The notes under the pieces were generated by a model. The model ran no database searches. It was not told where the DNA came from and saw only the letters and a program-made list of their open reading frames with translations. Position numbers and translations under genes: made by a program. This document shows, piece by piece, positions 46,136-56,873 of a DNA stretch of 64,000 nt (position 1 is its first letter; each line of letters starts with the position of its first letter). The DNA comes from Aestuariivivens insulae. Lineage in GTDB: Bacteria; Bacteroidota; Bacteroidia; Flavobacteriales; Flavobacteriaceae. The stretch lies in the NCBI RefSeq assembly GCF_022662195.1, contig NZ_JAKMCS010000014.1, positions 1 to 64,000 on the forward strand. Direction: 5' to 3'.

Positions 46136-47671
46136 CTATTCCCATTCAATAGTTGCTGGTGGCTTGGAACTTATATCGTAAACGACCCTATTAACGCCTT
46201 TAACTTTGTTGATGATATCGTTTGATGTCTTTTGAAGGAATTCATACGGCAAATTTACCCAATCGGCAGTCATACCATCGGTACTCTCAACAGCTCTAAG
46301 CGCTACACACTTCTCGTAAGTACGCTCATCGCCCATAACACCTACACTATTTACCGGTAACAACATGGCTCCTGCTTGCCAAACTTTATCATAAAGTCCC
46401 CATGATTTTAATCCTTCTATAAAAATAGCATCCACTTCCTGCAGAATACGCACTTTCTCGGCAGTAATATCTCCTAAAATACGAATACCCAAACCAGGTC
46501 CTGGGAATGGATGGCGTCCCAAAAGTTCTGGATCGATGCCTAATGTAGCCCCAACACGTCTAACCTCATCTTTAAACAAAGCCTTAAGTGGTTCTACAAT
46601 TTTTAATTTCATATAATCTGGTAATCCACCAACGTTATGATGACTCTTTATAGTGGCTGAAGGTCCTCCAGTTGCCGACACACTTTCAATAACATCGGGG
46701 TAGATGGTTCCTTGTGCCAACCAGGTAACATCCTCTATTTTATGAGCTTCGTCATCAAAAACCTCTATAAAGGCATTACCAATGGCTTTTCGTTTTAGCT
46801 CTGGATCTTCAATCCCTTTTAATGCTGCCAAAAACCTATCGGAAGCATCAACACCCTTAACGTTAAGCCCCATACCTTCGTATTGGTTCAATACATTTTG
46901 AAACTCGTTCTTTCTAAGCAGGCCGTTATTCACGAAAATACAATACAGGTTTTTCCCAATGGCCTTATTAAGCAATACTGCTGCCACGGTAGAATCTACA
47001 CCTCCCGAAAGTCCTAAAACAACTTTATCATTCCCTACGGTTTCCTGAAGCGCTTCTACGGTTTCTTCAACAAAGGACTGAGGTGTCCAATCTTGGTGTA
47101 CACCAGCTATACTTACTAAAAAGTTTTCCAATAACTGCTTGCCGTCTGTAGTATGGTATACCTCTGGGTGAAACTGAATTGCATAAGTTTCTTCACCATC
47201 AATACGGTAAGCCGCATTTTCAACATCGTGTGTACTTGCTATAAGAACACCATTTGTTGGTAATTTTTTAATGGTATCGCTATGGCTCATCCAAACTTGG
47301 CTACCTGTATGGATATGTGCCAAAAAAGGCTCATTACTTTTTATAAACGATAAATTGGCCCTACCGTACTCACGCGTATTGGAAGGCGCTACTTCACCTC
47401 CCGAAAAATGCGCTAAATACTGTGCGCCATAACAAACAGCTAAAAGCGGTTTCTTACCCCGTATATTTGACAAATCTGGGTGCAAAGCCTCTTCTCCCCT
47501 TACAGAATAAGGGCTACCTGAAAGGATTACAGCTTTGTACTCTTCAATGTTGTTTGGAATTTTGTTAAATGGAATAATTTCGGAGTAGATGTTGAGTTCC
47601 CTAACTCGACGCCCAATAAGTTGGGTATATTGCGATCCGAAGTCTAAAATTAATACCTTATCGTGTTGCAT
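46136..47671 (-). CDS. guaA: GMP synthase (glutamine-hydrolysing)
   Basis: 511 residues from the ATG at 47671. The N-terminal glutaminase has Cys in L-A-V-C-Y-G-A-Q-Y and His/Glu in Q-F-H-P-E-V. The ATP-pyrophosphatase has [11 protein letters not shown]. The dimerisation domain ends K-P-P-A-T-I-E-W-E. It converts XMP to GMP. A TACTTTTG element sits 3 nt before the ATG; if used, the mRNA would be leaderless. Confidence 0.97.
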   Translation of the reverse strand: MQHDKVLILDFGSQYTQLIGRRVRELNIYSEIIPFNKIPNNIEEYKAVILSGSPYSVRGEEALHPDLSNIRGKKPLLAVCYGAQYLAHFSGGEVAPSNTREYGRANLSFIKSNEPFLAHIHTGSQVWMSHSDTIKKLPTNGVLIASTHDVENAAYRIDGEETYAIQFHPEVYHTTDGKQLLENFLVSIAGVHQDWTPQSFVEETVEALQETVGNDKVVLGLSGGVDSTVAAVLLNKAIGKNLYCIFVNNGLLRKNEFQNVLNQYEGMGLNVKGVDASDRFLAALKGIEDPELKRKAIGNAFIEVFDDEAHKIEDVTWLAQGTIYPDVIESVSATGGPSATIKSHHNVGGLPDYMKLKIVEPLKALFKDEVRRVGATLGIDPELLGRHPFPGPGLGIRILGDITAEKVRILQEVDAIFIEGLKSWGLYDKVWQAGAMLLPVNSVGVMGDERTYEKCVALRAVESTDGMTADWVNLPYEFLQKTSNDIINKVKGVNRVVYDISSKPPATIEWE

Positions 47672-47731
47672 GCGCAAAAGTAATAATTGATTTTAGAATG
47701 ACGAATTACGATTACTATTTTTTTTGTTTTT

Positions 47732-49102
47732 TTAAGCCATGGTTTCTAAAATCGACCTAATATCTTCTTCAGTAGTATCTGGATTTATAAAACAGAAACG
47801 CGACACGGTTTCAAAACTGCCATTAGTTTTCCATTTGGTTGGCGTTACCAAGGCAAAACCTTTTTTATGGTTTTCGTAAGTCCAATTTCTGTAATCGTCT
47901 GGTGACCAGCCAATTCTTCTATAAAGTACACAGGATAGGCTGGGTTCCCTTACCAATTCTACGTATGGCATGTCTTCAATCATCTTACCAGCAATTTGTG
48001 CCAACTCCAATCCGCGCTCAACGGCTTCTTTATATTTATCGGTACCGTGTGTTGCCAACGAAAACCACAATGGCAAGCCTCTTACCCGTCTTGTGAGCTG
48101 TATTTGGTAATCGGCAGGATTAAAGCCCTGCGCGCCTTCATCCTTAAATATTTCTAAATAAGAACCTTCTTGGGCATGGGCCTGTTTTGCTAACTCTGGG
48201 TTTTTATAAATAACGGCTCCACAATCGTAGGGTGAAAACATCCACTTGTGGGGATCTATGGTAATACTATCTGCTTTTTCAATACCATTAAACAAATGCC
48301 TTACAGAATCTGCCGCTAAAGCACCTCCTCCATAAGCGGCATCGACATGGAACCATAACTTTTCCTTTTCACAGATAGTTGCTATATCTTCTAAATCATC
48401 AATTATACCTGCATTGGTCGTTCCTCCCGTTGCTACAACCGCGAACAACCGCTTACGCTGATGAAAATTTAGATTATCAATCGTTTCACGAAGGGCCATT
48501 TCCGTTAATTTCTCTTCAGAATCAACCAACAGTATATCTACATCGGCTACTTTGGCCATAGCCTTGATTGACGAATGGGCCCCTATAGACGTGATAATCA
48601 AGCCTTTTTCCCTTTTAAAGGTATCGTCTTCCCGCCAATGCTCGCGTGCCGTCACAATAGCCGAAAGGTTTGCTGCCGTTCCGCCACTGGTAAAGACCCC
48701 AAAAGCACCATCTGGCAAGCCTGTTAATGAAACGATCCACTTCATGGCTTCATTTTCACAAAAGATACCTCCTGCTCCCTCCATCCAATAGGCTCCATGA
48801 ATACTGGACGCCGAAGTCACCAAATCGAACATAATGGCCGCGCGTGTTGGTGAGGCTGGCACAAATGCCAAATGTCTAGGATGATCTATAGGGACCGTCG
48901 CTTTCATTAGGTGTTTTTTCCAAAGGTTAAAGGCATACTCTCCGCCCACACCGTCAGCTGTAACTGTTTCACCTACCAAAGCTTTAAGCTGTTCCTCTTT
49001 TTTAGGTTTCCCTATTTTGGGGTTTGTTGATGAAATCCTTTCAATGGCATATTTCATGACATCTAAGGTCATCTCAATAAGTTCTATATCTATTTTGTGC
49101 AT
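47732..49102 (-). CDS. PLP-dependent amino-acid decarboxylase (group II)
   Basis: 456 residues of the group II decarboxylase fold. Visible: F-T-S-G-G-T-A-A-N-L near 140-150, H-V-D-A-A-Y-G-G-G-A for cofactor binding, and I-D-P-H-K-W-M-F with the Schiff-base lysine. The group includes glutamate, aromatic amino-acid and 2,4-diaminobutyrate decarboxylases. I cannot choose the substrate from sequence, so an aromatic or acidic amino acid is only the best guess. It precedes guaA on the same strand with a 60-nt gap. Confidence 0.88.
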   Translation of the reverse strand: MHKIDIELIEMTLDVMKYAIERISSTNPKIGKPKKEEQLKALVGETVTADGVGGEYAFNLWKKHLMKATVPIDHPRHLAFVPASPTRAAIMFDLVTSASSIHGAYWMEGAGGIFCENEAMKWIVSLTGLPDGAFGVFTSGGTAANLSAIVTAREHWREDDTFKREKGLIITSIGAHSSIKAMAKVADVDILLVDSEEKLTEMALRETIDNLNFHQRKRLFAVVATGGTTNAGIIDDLEDIATICEKEKLWFHVDAAYGGGALAADSVRHLFNGIEKADSITIDPHKWMFSPYDCGAVIYKNPELAKQAHAQEGSYLEIFKDEGAQGFNPADYQIQLTRRVRGLPLWFSLATHGTDKYKEAVERGLELAQIAGKMIEDMPYVELVREPSLSCVLYRRIGWSPDDYRNWTYENHKKGFALVTPTKWKTNGSFETVSRFCFINPDTTEEDIRSILETMA

Positions 49103-49272
49103 TCTTGAATCAATTTTTGCAAAAATAAAGATTTAGAAGAGCATAGTTACCATTTCCATACAGTAAATCAACAAATAACTCGATTTAAAAATGAAAGGTA
49201 TTTATAATACGATCGTAATTAAAAACTTATATTTACAAATTAACTTTATAAAATAACATATTAATCTTATCT

Positions 49273-50688
49273 ATGAAAAACTGTTTATTATTACTAATAA
49301 TAGCATCAACATTCTTCTCATGTTCAAACAATAAAAAAAATAGTACTCCAAAAATAAATGACACCCTCTTAAGTGTTTCTCTACAATGGAAAGCCGATAA
49401 CGAATTTGATTTTTTCGAAATTTATTATACTAATTTTCCCGTTTACACTTCAAAGAAAGCCTATCCTAAAATTTACGAACAAAAAATAAAAAAGTTCAAA
49501 AACACAACTAAATTTGATAGTCTTTTGTTTGTTTCAACACCAATGCAAAAATTCCCTTCGGTATACAGAAAATATATAAATGACTATGGCGGAAAAGACT
49601 ATCTTTTTAAGGCTTTTAATGACCAATTAAAAGACACAGTCATTATTAAAAATAAAAATCTCAAATACGAATTTAATGCGATTTCTGGATTTTTGAACGA
49701 TAAACAAATTGTTATTCCAGACCTTAATAACAATGGTGATTTCTCAGATGACCAAAGGCTTCTTTTTCCAAAAGAATTCCATAATCAAAAAGAAGACAAC
49801 TCTTCAGTACTGGACACCTTACCGTTATTGGACTTTTCCTATCAGTTATTAAAAAATGGGAAAATCCATAATATAGACAGAAAAGTAATAATTTATCCCA
49901 GTGCCAGGCATAGACATATATATTTATTGAAAAATGATTTGAACGAAACTTTAAATGCCTACACCCTATTTTTAGAGCTAAAAGATTATGCCAAAGGAAC
50001 AATCACAAAAGATTCAATACATTATACTATTGCTGTTCAAGGAAAAGAGCCATTTCTTTCCGATATTGTTATAAAACCAGATTCTGTCTTTTACCATAGC
50101 CATAACCTTTTAATGCAATCCTATTTTTCACACAAAAAGGGGGACACTGTAAGTTTGGGGCGTAAATGGTATAAAATAAAAGGGATTTCTCCTGATTTTA
50201 AAAAGATAGAATTTACAAAAGTAGCTAGTGCTCCTAAACTTATAAAAAAAGGGATTCAATTAGGTAAAAAACTTAATAATCCCATAATAACAGCAATTGA
50301 TGGCACCGAAAAAAATCTTTTTTCTGAGATGAATGACAAAGAATACATGTTACTTGATTTTTGGGGAACATGGTGTGGTCCATGTAAAAAACTTACCCCT
50401 AAGTTAATAGACATGTATAAAAGGCATGGTAACAATGTTTCATTTGTGAGCATTGCCTATGATGAAAATGTTAATGATGTCAAGCTATACACTGATGAAA
50501 ATAACATGCAATGGTTTCACGGTTTTGTTGACAGAAAAGATAAAACCAATACTATTATAGACACTTGGAATATCAAATCTTTCCCTACATTTTTATTGAT
50601 AGACAAAAATCAACAAATATTATACATGGGGGCTGGCGGTTTAATTTTAGATGAAATGGATGAAATGATAAAAAAATTGAAATATTAA
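49273..50688 (+). CDS. TlpA-like thioredoxin-domain lipoprotein
   Basis: 471 residues with a lipobox (F-F-S-C, Cys17). The N-terminal 320 residues are of unknown type; D-L-N-N-N-G-D-F-S-D-D at 150-160 has the spacing of a calcium-binding EF-hand-like loop. The C-terminal part (about 325-471) is a thioredoxin fold with W-G-T-W-C-G-P-C, Cys368 and Cys371, and the cis-Pro in S-F-P-T-F. It probably reduces or exchanges disulfides in the periplasm or at the outer membrane. Monocistronic, convergent with bshC. Confidence 0.88.
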   Translation: MKNCLLLLIIASTFFSCSNNKKNSTPKINDTLLSVSLQWKADNEFDFFEIYYTNFPVYTSKKAYPKIYEQKIKKFKNTTKFDSLLFVSTPMQKFPSVYRKYINDYGGKDYLFKAFNDQLKDTVIIKNKNLKYEFNAISGFLNDKQIVIPDLNNNGDFSDDQRLLFPKEFHNQKEDNSSVLDTLPLLDFSYQLLKNGKIHNIDRKVIIYPSARHRHIYLLKNDLNETLNAYTLFLELKDYAKGTITKDSIHYTIAVQGKEPFLSDIVIKPDSVFYHSHNLLMQSYFSHKKGDTVSLGRKWYKIKGISPDFKKIEFTKVASAPKLIKKGIQLGKKLNNPIITAIDGTEKNLFSEMNDKEYMLLDFWGTWCGPCKKLTPKLIDMYKRHGNNVSFVSIAYDENVNDVKLYTDENNMQWFHGFVDRKDKTNTIIDTWNIKSFPTFLLIDKNQQILYMGAGGLILDEMDEMIKKLKY

Positions 50689-50695
50689 TTATCCA

Positions 50696-52297
50696 TCATA
50701 AAGTTAAGATTAATAACTCTTCCTTTAAAGGCTGTAATTGTTCTATCAATTTTGATATTAAGTCATCTCCATACTCCAAATAAAACTCAGAAAAATTAGC
50801 ATTACGCTCTTGTAGTCCTTGGTTAGGAAACAATTCATTTTGAAGCTCGGTCATACGCTGTACATGATCGGACAACTTATTCTTTTGAGCCTTTAACAGT
50901 CGCTTTTCCAGTTTATCCAGACCTTTTAATTGTTTTGCTTCCTGTGCCTTTACGGCTCCTAAAAACGATTTGTCGGTTTGATCGGCCAGGTTGTACAAAG
51001 CTTCAAATTGTTGTTTTAAATGTTCTTTTTGATTTGAAAAGTCAATATCTATATTTGAAATCTCCCTTACCTTTTTATTGATGAAGGCATTCCTTTTTAA
51101 AAAGATATCTTTTGGTGATATGCTTAAATTTTGAAGTTTTTTATGTTGGCTTTCAGATTGAATGAGTACCGAATTACGCAACAAAAGTATTGGAAAGGCT
51201 ATGTTAACTTCCTTAAAATAATCTTTTAGCTGAAGCCAATAGGCCAACTCTCCTCCGCCACCTATATAGCACAAATTAGGTAAAATAACCTCCTGGTACA
51301 AGGGCCGCATAACAACATTAGGAGAAAACCGTTCGGGATGGTTTTCCACTTCCTGTAATAGCGCTTCCTTACCGAACGTTATGTTGGTATTCAACACCTT
51401 ATAAACACCTTCTTCCAAAACAATACGTTCCCTTAAGTTATCTTTTAAATAAAAAAGGTTGATCTCCCTTGGCGTGACCTGTATTTTATAATTTTCGGAT
51501 GCCGCACTAATTTGCTGATTCGACTTTGAAACCATTTTAAAAGAGGTTTGGTCAAGCAGCTCTTCTTTTATAAAAGGAACAAATAGTTGTTTTAACTCCT
51601 TATCGGCTGCATCAATAATTACCAAACCACAATCCTTAAACAGGGCATTAGCCAAGCAACGGGTAGCATCGGTTAAATTATTGTTTTTTAAATACGCCGT
51701 TTCAAATAGCTCTTTTATCTTATTAGCATTTTTACTAAGCCCAAGTTCTTTTGAAAACCAATTTAATACCTCATCTAACCCCTCTGTCGACAACATGCCA
51801 ACGGCACCACTAGCCTCTCTGTTCCACTGGAACTTTTTCCCTTTAAAATTGAAAAAGTTAATCTCATCAAAGTCATGGTCTTCGGTAGCCATCCAATATA
51901 CAGGCACAAAATTATAATTGGGATATTCCTGCTTTAGCGCTTTGGTAAGATTTATGGTCGAAATAATTTTATATAGAAAATACAAGGGCCCAGTAAATAA
52001 ATTCAGTTGGTGCCCAGTAGTAACAGTAAACGTGTTTTCCTCTTTTAGGGATTCAATATGACTTAATGTAGCTTCTGAAGCATCAATGTTGCGATACTGT
52101 TTTTTCAAGATTTCTACTAAAACAGATCTCGACTGCGCTTGAACCAACTTACATTTTTCTTCTATTTGCCCTTTGAAGTTTTCTATTTTTGGAAAACGAT
52201 TATAAAACGGTGATAACGTTTTGTCTTCATCCAAATAATCACAAATAATCGACGAAAAATAACCTGTATCCTTAAACGTAATATAATCTTGTTGCAT
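50696..52297 (-). CDS. bshC: Bacillithiol biosynthesis cysteine-adding enzyme BshC
   Basis: 533 residues, full length for BshC, which adds cysteine to GlcN-malate in the last step of bacillithiol synthesis. Typical segments: T-V-T-T-G-H-Q-L-N-L-F-T-G-P-L-Y-F-L-Y-K, P-V-Y-W-M-A-T-E-D-H-D-F-D-E-I, R-P-L-Y-Q-E and Y-I-G-G-G-G-E-L-A-Y-W. The C-terminal third is a long coiled coil. bshA and bshB are not in the window. Its presence suggests bacillithiol as a low-molecular-weight thiol of this organism. Confidence 0.94.
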   Translation of the reverse strand: MQQDYITFKDTGYFSSIICDYLDEDKTLSPFYNRFPKIENFKGQIEEKCKLVQAQSRSVLVEILKKQYRNIDASEATLSHIESLKEENTFTVTTGHQLNLFTGPLYFLYKIISTINLTKALKQEYPNYNFVPVYWMATEDHDFDEINFFNFKGKKFQWNREASGAVGMLSTEGLDEVLNWFSKELGLSKNANKIKELFETAYLKNNNLTDATRCLANALFKDCGLVIIDAADKELKQLFVPFIKEELLDQTSFKMVSKSNQQISAASENYKIQVTPREINLFYLKDNLRERIVLEEGVYKVLNTNITFGKEALLQEVENHPERFSPNVVMRPLYQEVILPNLCYIGGGGELAYWLQLKDYFKEVNIAFPILLLRNSVLIQSESQHKKLQNLSISPKDIFLKRNAFINKKVREISNIDIDFSNQKEHLKQQFEALYNLADQTDKSFLGAVKAQEAKQLKGLDKLEKRLLKAQKNKLSDHVQRMTELQNELFPNQGLQERNANFSEFYLEYGDDLISKLIEQLQPLKEELLILTL

Positions 52298-52450
52298 ACT
52301 GCTATTAAAAATTGTGTAAATATACAGCTATTCCATTTCGAAATTCTAAAAATTTAGTTAAGACTAGAATCATAAAATAGGTTAAATATTTAAAAATTTA
52401 AGCGAATTTTCGTAAATTAATAGCACTATAAACTTATTGTTAAGCTAGTT

Positions 52451-53713
52451 ATGAAAACGAAACCCATCTTTAGACTTATACTTGTTTGCCTAATGGTGAC
52501 CCTATACACCTCACTAGGTTTTACACAAACCAACACAGCTTTTAAAGAAATTGAAGGTAAAGTTGTAGACGAAACCAATAAATCGCCTTTAATATTTGCC
52601 GACTTAACTGTTAGCAATTCCAATATTAGTACAGTTACCAATAGTGACGGAGATTTTTTATTAAAAATACCTCCCTCCCTCCTAAAAGAGACCCTCACCA
52701 TTTCCTATTTAGGTTATGAAGATAAAATACTCAATATTGAACGTATAGAAAACCACTCTAAAATTAAACTAACTCCTGCTTATACCGAGCTTAGTGCCAT
52801 TAATATCACTTCACTAAAAATGAGTGCTAATGAGCTGGTTCTAGAAACCCTTAAAAAAAAGAGTTCGACCTATACTAATGAAAATACTTTAATGACTGCT
52901 TTTTATAGAGAAACCATTAAAAAAAGACGCAAAAATGCTTCCTTATCTGAAGCTGTTGTTAAGATCCACAAACAGCCCTACAACAACTACAGGAACGACC
53001 ATATCGAACTTATAAAAGCCCGTAAAAGCACTAATTACTCAAGGCTTGATACTATAGCATTAAAATTACAGGGAGGGCCTTTTGGAAATCTTTATACCGA
53101 TATTATTAAATATCCTGAATACATTTTTACCCCAGAGAACATTCCTAATTATGAATTCAACTTTGGGGAGTCTACCCAAATAAATAACAGTTTAATTTAT
53201 GTGGTTAACTTCAAACAAAGAGACCATATTGATGAACCGTTATATTACGGAAAGCTTTATATAGACTCCAAAACTTTAGCCCTTACCAGTGCGGTATACA
53301 GCCTTAATGTTGAAAACAGGGAACTATCCAGTCAAATGTATATTCGAAAAAAACCTAGAAAAGTGGATGTTTATCCCACCGAAGCTTCATATAGAGTGAA
53401 TTACCGCACCAGCAACGGCAAATGGCATTATGCCTATAGCAATATTTCGTTAACGTTTAAAGTAAACTGGAGAGGCAAACTGTTTAACAGTATTTATACG
53501 CTAAGCAGTGAAATGGCCATAACCGATTGGGAATTGAACGAATCTAAAATAGCACATATTAAAAGCCAGTTAATACGCCCAACAACTATTTTAACCGATA
53601 AGGCTTCAGGTTTTTCAGACCCACGATTTTGGGGTGAATACAACATTATAGAACCGGAAAAATCTATTGAATCGGCTATTAAAAAGATACAAAAACAATT
53701 GAAGCGGACTTAA
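52451..53713 (+). CDS. Exported protein with CarboxypepD_reg domain
   Basis: 420 residues with a signal peptide (ending G-F-T-Q). A CarboxypepD_reg-like domain lies at about 35-110 (I-E-G-K-V-V-D-E-T-N-K-S-P-L-I-F-A-D, then I-S-Y-L-G-Y-E). A long beta-rich C-terminal part follows with T-A-F-Y-R-E-T and N-Y-R-T-S-N-G-K-W-H-Y. This architecture resembles the DUF5686-like proteins of Bacteroidota, without the barrel. Probably a periplasmic or surface protein of unknown function. Confidence 0.78.
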   Translation: MKTKPIFRLILVCLMVTLYTSLGFTQTNTAFKEIEGKVVDETNKSPLIFADLTVSNSNISTVTNSDGDFLLKIPPSLLKETLTISYLGYEDKILNIERIENHSKIKLTPAYTELSAINITSLKMSANELVLETLKKKSSTYTNENTLMTAFYRETIKKRRKNASLSEAVVKIHKQPYNNYRNDHIELIKARKSTNYSRLDTIALKLQGGPFGNLYTDIIKYPEYIFTPENIPNYEFNFGESTQINNSLIYVVNFKQRDHIDEPLYYGKLYIDSKTLALTSAVYSLNVENRELSSQMYIRKKPRKVDVYPTEASYRVNYRTSNGKWHYAYSNISLTFKVNWRGKLFNSIYTLSSEMAITDWELNESKIAHIKSQLIRPTTILTDKASGFSDPRFWGEYNIIEPEKSIESAIKKIQKQLKRT

Positions 53714-53899
53714 GGTTTTACCTTATACTTAACTTTGAGTTCTTTGTCCTTCTTTGCTGGCTTTGTGGTTATATTTAAACAAAGAAATCACCAAAAAAGG
53801 CACAAAGGACCCTAAAGGTTCTTTAATGATTTTAACAGCCTCAGCATATAGACCAACCCTTAGACTGCACTTGGAGTACCTGAGTGACTACGCTCAGGG
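53714..53899. repeat. Degenerate intergenic repeat region
   Basis: The spacer contains CTTTGTCC/CTTTGTGG words and their approximate complement CACAAAGGACC, forming an imperfect inverted repeat (about 53742-53812). At 53855-53912 there is a REP-like segment with GACTGCACTT and ACGCTCAGG, as at 18631-18699; it runs into the 3' end of rimO. I see no gene here. Confidence 0.45.
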
Positions 53900-55201
53900 C
53901 TACACCACTTCGGCATACAAATCGAAATCGGCCGCATCGGTAATTTTTACGTTTGCAAATTCCCCTGTTTTTAAATAGGTTTTTGAAGCGTCTATAAGAA
54001 CTTCATTATCCACATCGGGAGAATCATGCTCTGTACGCCCCACAAAATAACCGCCTTCTTTTCTATCGATAACCACTTTGAAGGTCTTCCCAATTTTCTC
54101 TTGGTTGAGTTCCCATGAAATCTGCGATTGAATTTCCATGATTTCATTAGCCCGCTGTTGTTTAACATCTTCGGGTACATCATCTTCTAAATTGTAGGCA
54201 TGGGTATTTTCTTCGTGCGAATAGGTAAAACATCCTAAGCGCTCAAAACGCATATCTTGCACCCATTGTTTTAGCTCTTGAAAATCGGCTTCTGTTTCCC
54301 CAGGATACCCAACAATCAAAGTTGTTCTAACAGTCATCCCTGGTACAGCTATTCTAAAATCCTTTAGAAGTTTGGTGGTTTTTTCCTTTGTTGTACCACG
54401 ACGCATACTCTTTAAAATTGAGTCTGAAATATGCTGCAATGGAATATCGATATAATTACAAATCTTAGGCTCTTTGTTCATCACGTCCAGCACATCCAAC
54501 GGAAAACCAGTAGGAAAGGCATAATGCAATCGAATCCACTCAATACCTTCCACCTTAACCAAAGCTTCCAGTAGTTCTGCCAAATTTCTTTTCTTATATA
54601 AATCCAGCCCATAATAGGTTAGATCTTGTGCTATAAGAATCAATTCCTTGACTCCTTTTGCCGCCAATTTTTCGGCTTCGGTAACCAAATCTTCTATAGG
54701 GGTACTTTTATATTTACCCCGCATTAATGGGATGGCACAAAACGAACATGGCCTGTCACAACCTTCGGCGATCTTTAAATAGGCATAATTTTTAGGAGTA
54801 GTAGTTAGGCGTTCCCCTATAAGTTCATGTTTATAATCGGCTCCTAGTACTTTGAGCAACCCTGGTAATTCGGTAGTTCCAAAATACTGGTCCACATTGG
54901 GAATCTCCTTAATTAAATCGGGCTTATACCTTTCGGAAAGACATCCTGTTACAAAAACCTTATCAACTTCGCCTTCCTCTTTTTTCTGAACATACTCTAA
55001 AATGGTATTAACACTTTCTTCTTTGGCATTATTTATAAAGCCACACGTGTTAATCACCACGACATTACCTTCATCCTCATGAACCACTTCTTTACCGCTG
55101 GCTTTTAGCTGCCCCATTAGCACTTCGCTATCGTAAACATTTTTACTACAGCCTAGTGTAACAACGTTAATTTTGTTCTTTTTAAGTGATTTTGTCCTCA
55201 T
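53900..55201 (-). CDS. rimO: Ribosomal protein S12 methylthiotransferase RimO
   Basis: 433 residues. The N-terminal UPF0004 domain has three cluster cysteines (Cys18, Cys53, Cys87). The radical-SAM domain has C-x3-C-x2-C at Cys148, Cys152 and Cys155 (G-C-D-R-P-C-S-F-C-A-I-P). The TRAM domain closes the protein (G-R-T-E-H-D-S-P-D-V-D-N). M-R-G-K-Y-K-S and I-P-L-Q-H-I-S-D are typical of RimO rather than MiaB. It methylthiolates an Asp of ribosomal protein S12. A -7 element is 18 nt upstream. Confidence 0.96.
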   Translation of the reverse strand: MRTKSLKKNKINVVTLGCSKNVYDSEVLMGQLKASGKEVVHEDEGNVVVINTCGFINNAKEESVNTILEYVQKKEEGEVDKVFVTGCLSERYKPDLIKEIPNVDQYFGTTELPGLLKVLGADYKHELIGERLTTTPKNYAYLKIAEGCDRPCSFCAIPLMRGKYKSTPIEDLVTEAEKLAAKGVKELILIAQDLTYYGLDLYKKRNLAELLEALVKVEGIEWIRLHYAFPTGFPLDVLDVMNKEPKICNYIDIPLQHISDSILKSMRRGTTKEKTTKLLKDFRIAVPGMTVRTTLIVGYPGETEADFQELKQWVQDMRFERLGCFTYSHEENTHAYNLEDDVPEDVKQQRANEIMEIQSQISWELNQEKIGKTFKVVIDRKEGGYFVGRTEHDSPDVDNEVLIDASKTYLKTGEFANVKITDAADFDLYAEVV

Positions 55202-55219
55202 GCCCTATTTTTAAGGCTG

Positions 55220-55227
55220 CAAAGATA
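55220..55227 (-). promoter_or_regulatory. -7 promoter element of rimO
   Basis: Minus-strand TATCTTTG matches TAnnTTTG, 18 nt before the rimO start. No good -33 TTG was found. Confidence 0.4.
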
Positions 55228-55268
55228 CGGAAAGCATGTGGATTTTAAATAAATTAGTTCTGGAGCAA

Positions 55269-55697
55269 CTAATTCCTTTCTTCAAAAGGCACTACAACCC
55301 CGCTTTCTAGGTAGTTTTTTAAGCCATTAAGCAATAAGGCCCAACAAAAGGACGAGTGTTTAAAATGATTATTGGCCTCTGGCCAGTTTATATGACTGAA
55401 TTTCAAATAGGTCCCACCATCATTTTCTTCCATATCAAAACCAAATGTTGTTGGATTCCAATCGGCATCCGACTGGGTCATTTTAAAGTGAATGGACTTA
55501 TCTACTTCCAATTTGGAAACCTGGCAATACCAGTCGTAGTCATCTGTAAAATTCAAATTATACATGTCTCCCAACAATGGCTTTCCAGAACTTTTAAGTG
55601 TCCACCAATTATCGAGATGCTTTGGTTGTGTCACCGCATTGAACACCGCTTTAGGGGACACATTGATTTGAAGATTATGGTAAATATTACAACTCAT
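55269..55697 (-). CDS. SRPBCC (AHSA1-like) domain protein
   Basis: 142 residues with the START/SRPBCC layout: N-terminal strand and helix (V-S-P-K-A-V-F-N-A-V-T-Q-P-K-H-L-D-N-W-W), a central sheet, W-P-E-A-N-N-H-F-K and a long C-terminal helix (W-A-L-L-L-N-G-L-K-N-Y-L-E-S-G). Such proteins bind hydrophobic ligands; the ligand is unknown. It lies between ftsY and rimO on the same strand. Confidence 0.85.
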   Translation of the reverse strand: MSCNIYHNLQINVSPKAVFNAVTQPKHLDNWWTLKSSGKPLLGDMYNLNFTDDYDWYCQVSKLEVDKSIHFKMTQSDADWNPTTFGFDMEENDGGTYLKFSHINWPEANNHFKHSSFCWALLLNGLKNYLESGVVVPFEERN

Positions 55698-55763
55698 ATC
55701 TATAAAAATACAAAATTTATAGATTATAAGATTCCCGCCTTCGCAGAAATGATAAACATGGGT

Positions 55764-56717
55764 TTATTTAAAAAACGAATCTACAAACTCGTATTTATTG
55801 AATACTTGCAAGTCGTCTATACCTTCTCCTACACCAATATATTTTACTGGTATTTTAAATTGGTCTGAAATACCTATTACGACACCACCTTTTGCTGTAC
55901 CATCAAGTTTAGTTACAGCTAAAGAAGCAACTTCGGTTGCTGCAGTAAACTGTTTAGCCTGTTCGAAAGCATTCTGTCCTGTTGAGCCGTCCAAAACCAA
56001 AAGTACATCGTGCGGTGCGTCTGCTACCACTTTTTGCATCACGCGCTTTACTTTGGTCAATTCGTTCATTAAGTTCACTTTATTGTGCAAACGCCCAGCT
56101 GTATCAATAATAACGACATCGGCATCATGGGACACGGCACTTTTAAGTGTATCGAAGGCCACCGATGCTGGATCACTTCCCATAGACTGTTTTACAATAG
56201 GAACATCTACACGATCTGCCCATACCTGCAATTGGTCTATAGCTGCGGCCCTAAATGTATCGGCTGCTCCCAATACGACTTTCAGCCCTTGTTTTTTAAA
56301 CTGGCTTGCCAGCTTTCCTATGGTTGTGGTTTTCCCAACGCCATTAACACCAACCACCATAATAACATAAGGTTTTTTATCCTGTGGTATGGTAAATTCC
56401 GATTCTTCCCCTACATTCGTCTCACTCAACAAGCCTGCAATTTCCTCTCGTAAAATTTGGTTTAACTCTTCGGTACCCAAATATTTGTCCTTTGATACAC
56501 GATCTTCTATACGCTCAATAATTTTAAGTGTTGTTTCTACTCCAACATCACTGGTTACCAAAACTTCCTCTAAATTATCTAAGACCTCGTCATCTACCTT
56601 AGACTTACCCGCTACTGCTTTACTTAATTTATTAAAGAAACTGGATTTGGTTTTTTCCAACCCTTTATCAAGGGTTTCCTTTTTTTCTGAAGAAAATATT
56701 TTTTTAAAAAAACTCAT
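55764..56717 (-). CDS. ftsY: SRP receptor FtsY
   Basis: 317 residues. The A domain is very short, as usual in Bacteroidota, and is followed by N and G domains. The P-loop is G-V-N-G-V-G-K-T-T, with D-T-F-R-A-A-A, D-T-A-G-R-L-H and T-K-L-D-G-T-A-K-G-G. It receives ribosome-SRP complexes at the inner membrane together with Ffh (17089-18417). The upstream spacer contains a small TTTACTGC/GCAGTAAA hairpin. It follows the L28-L33-DUF4295 genes beyond a terminator. Confidence 0.96.
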   Translation of the reverse strand: MSFFKKIFSSEKKETLDKGLEKTKSSFFNKLSKAVAGKSKVDDEVLDNLEEVLVTSDVGVETTLKIIERIEDRVSKDKYLGTEELNQILREEIAGLLSETNVGEESEFTIPQDKKPYVIMVVGVNGVGKTTTIGKLASQFKKQGLKVVLGAADTFRAAAIDQLQVWADRVDVPIVKQSMGSDPASVAFDTLKSAVSHDADVVIIDTAGRLHNKVNLMNELTKVKRVMQKVVADAPHDVLLVLDGSTGQNAFEQAKQFTAATEVASLAVTKLDGTAKGGVVIGISDQFKIPVKYIGVGEGIDDLQVFNKYEFVDSFFK

Positions 56718-56873
56718 TAAAAATGTTTGTTCGTTTGTTGTTTACTTGTTTAAAAATCAACACTTCTTTTTTGTGCTTGGCCTAACTACCGGTTAAATCC
56801 CATATTGTTACAGTCAATTTCTATTCCACAGTTTTTTACTGCTATTATGGCAGTAAATTTAGTAAAATATAAG

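Noticed and set aside
53754-53978. Plus-strand frame of 74 codons in the spacer before rimO
   Set aside because: It overlaps degenerate repeats and the 3' end of rimO on the other strand and has no recognisable protein features.
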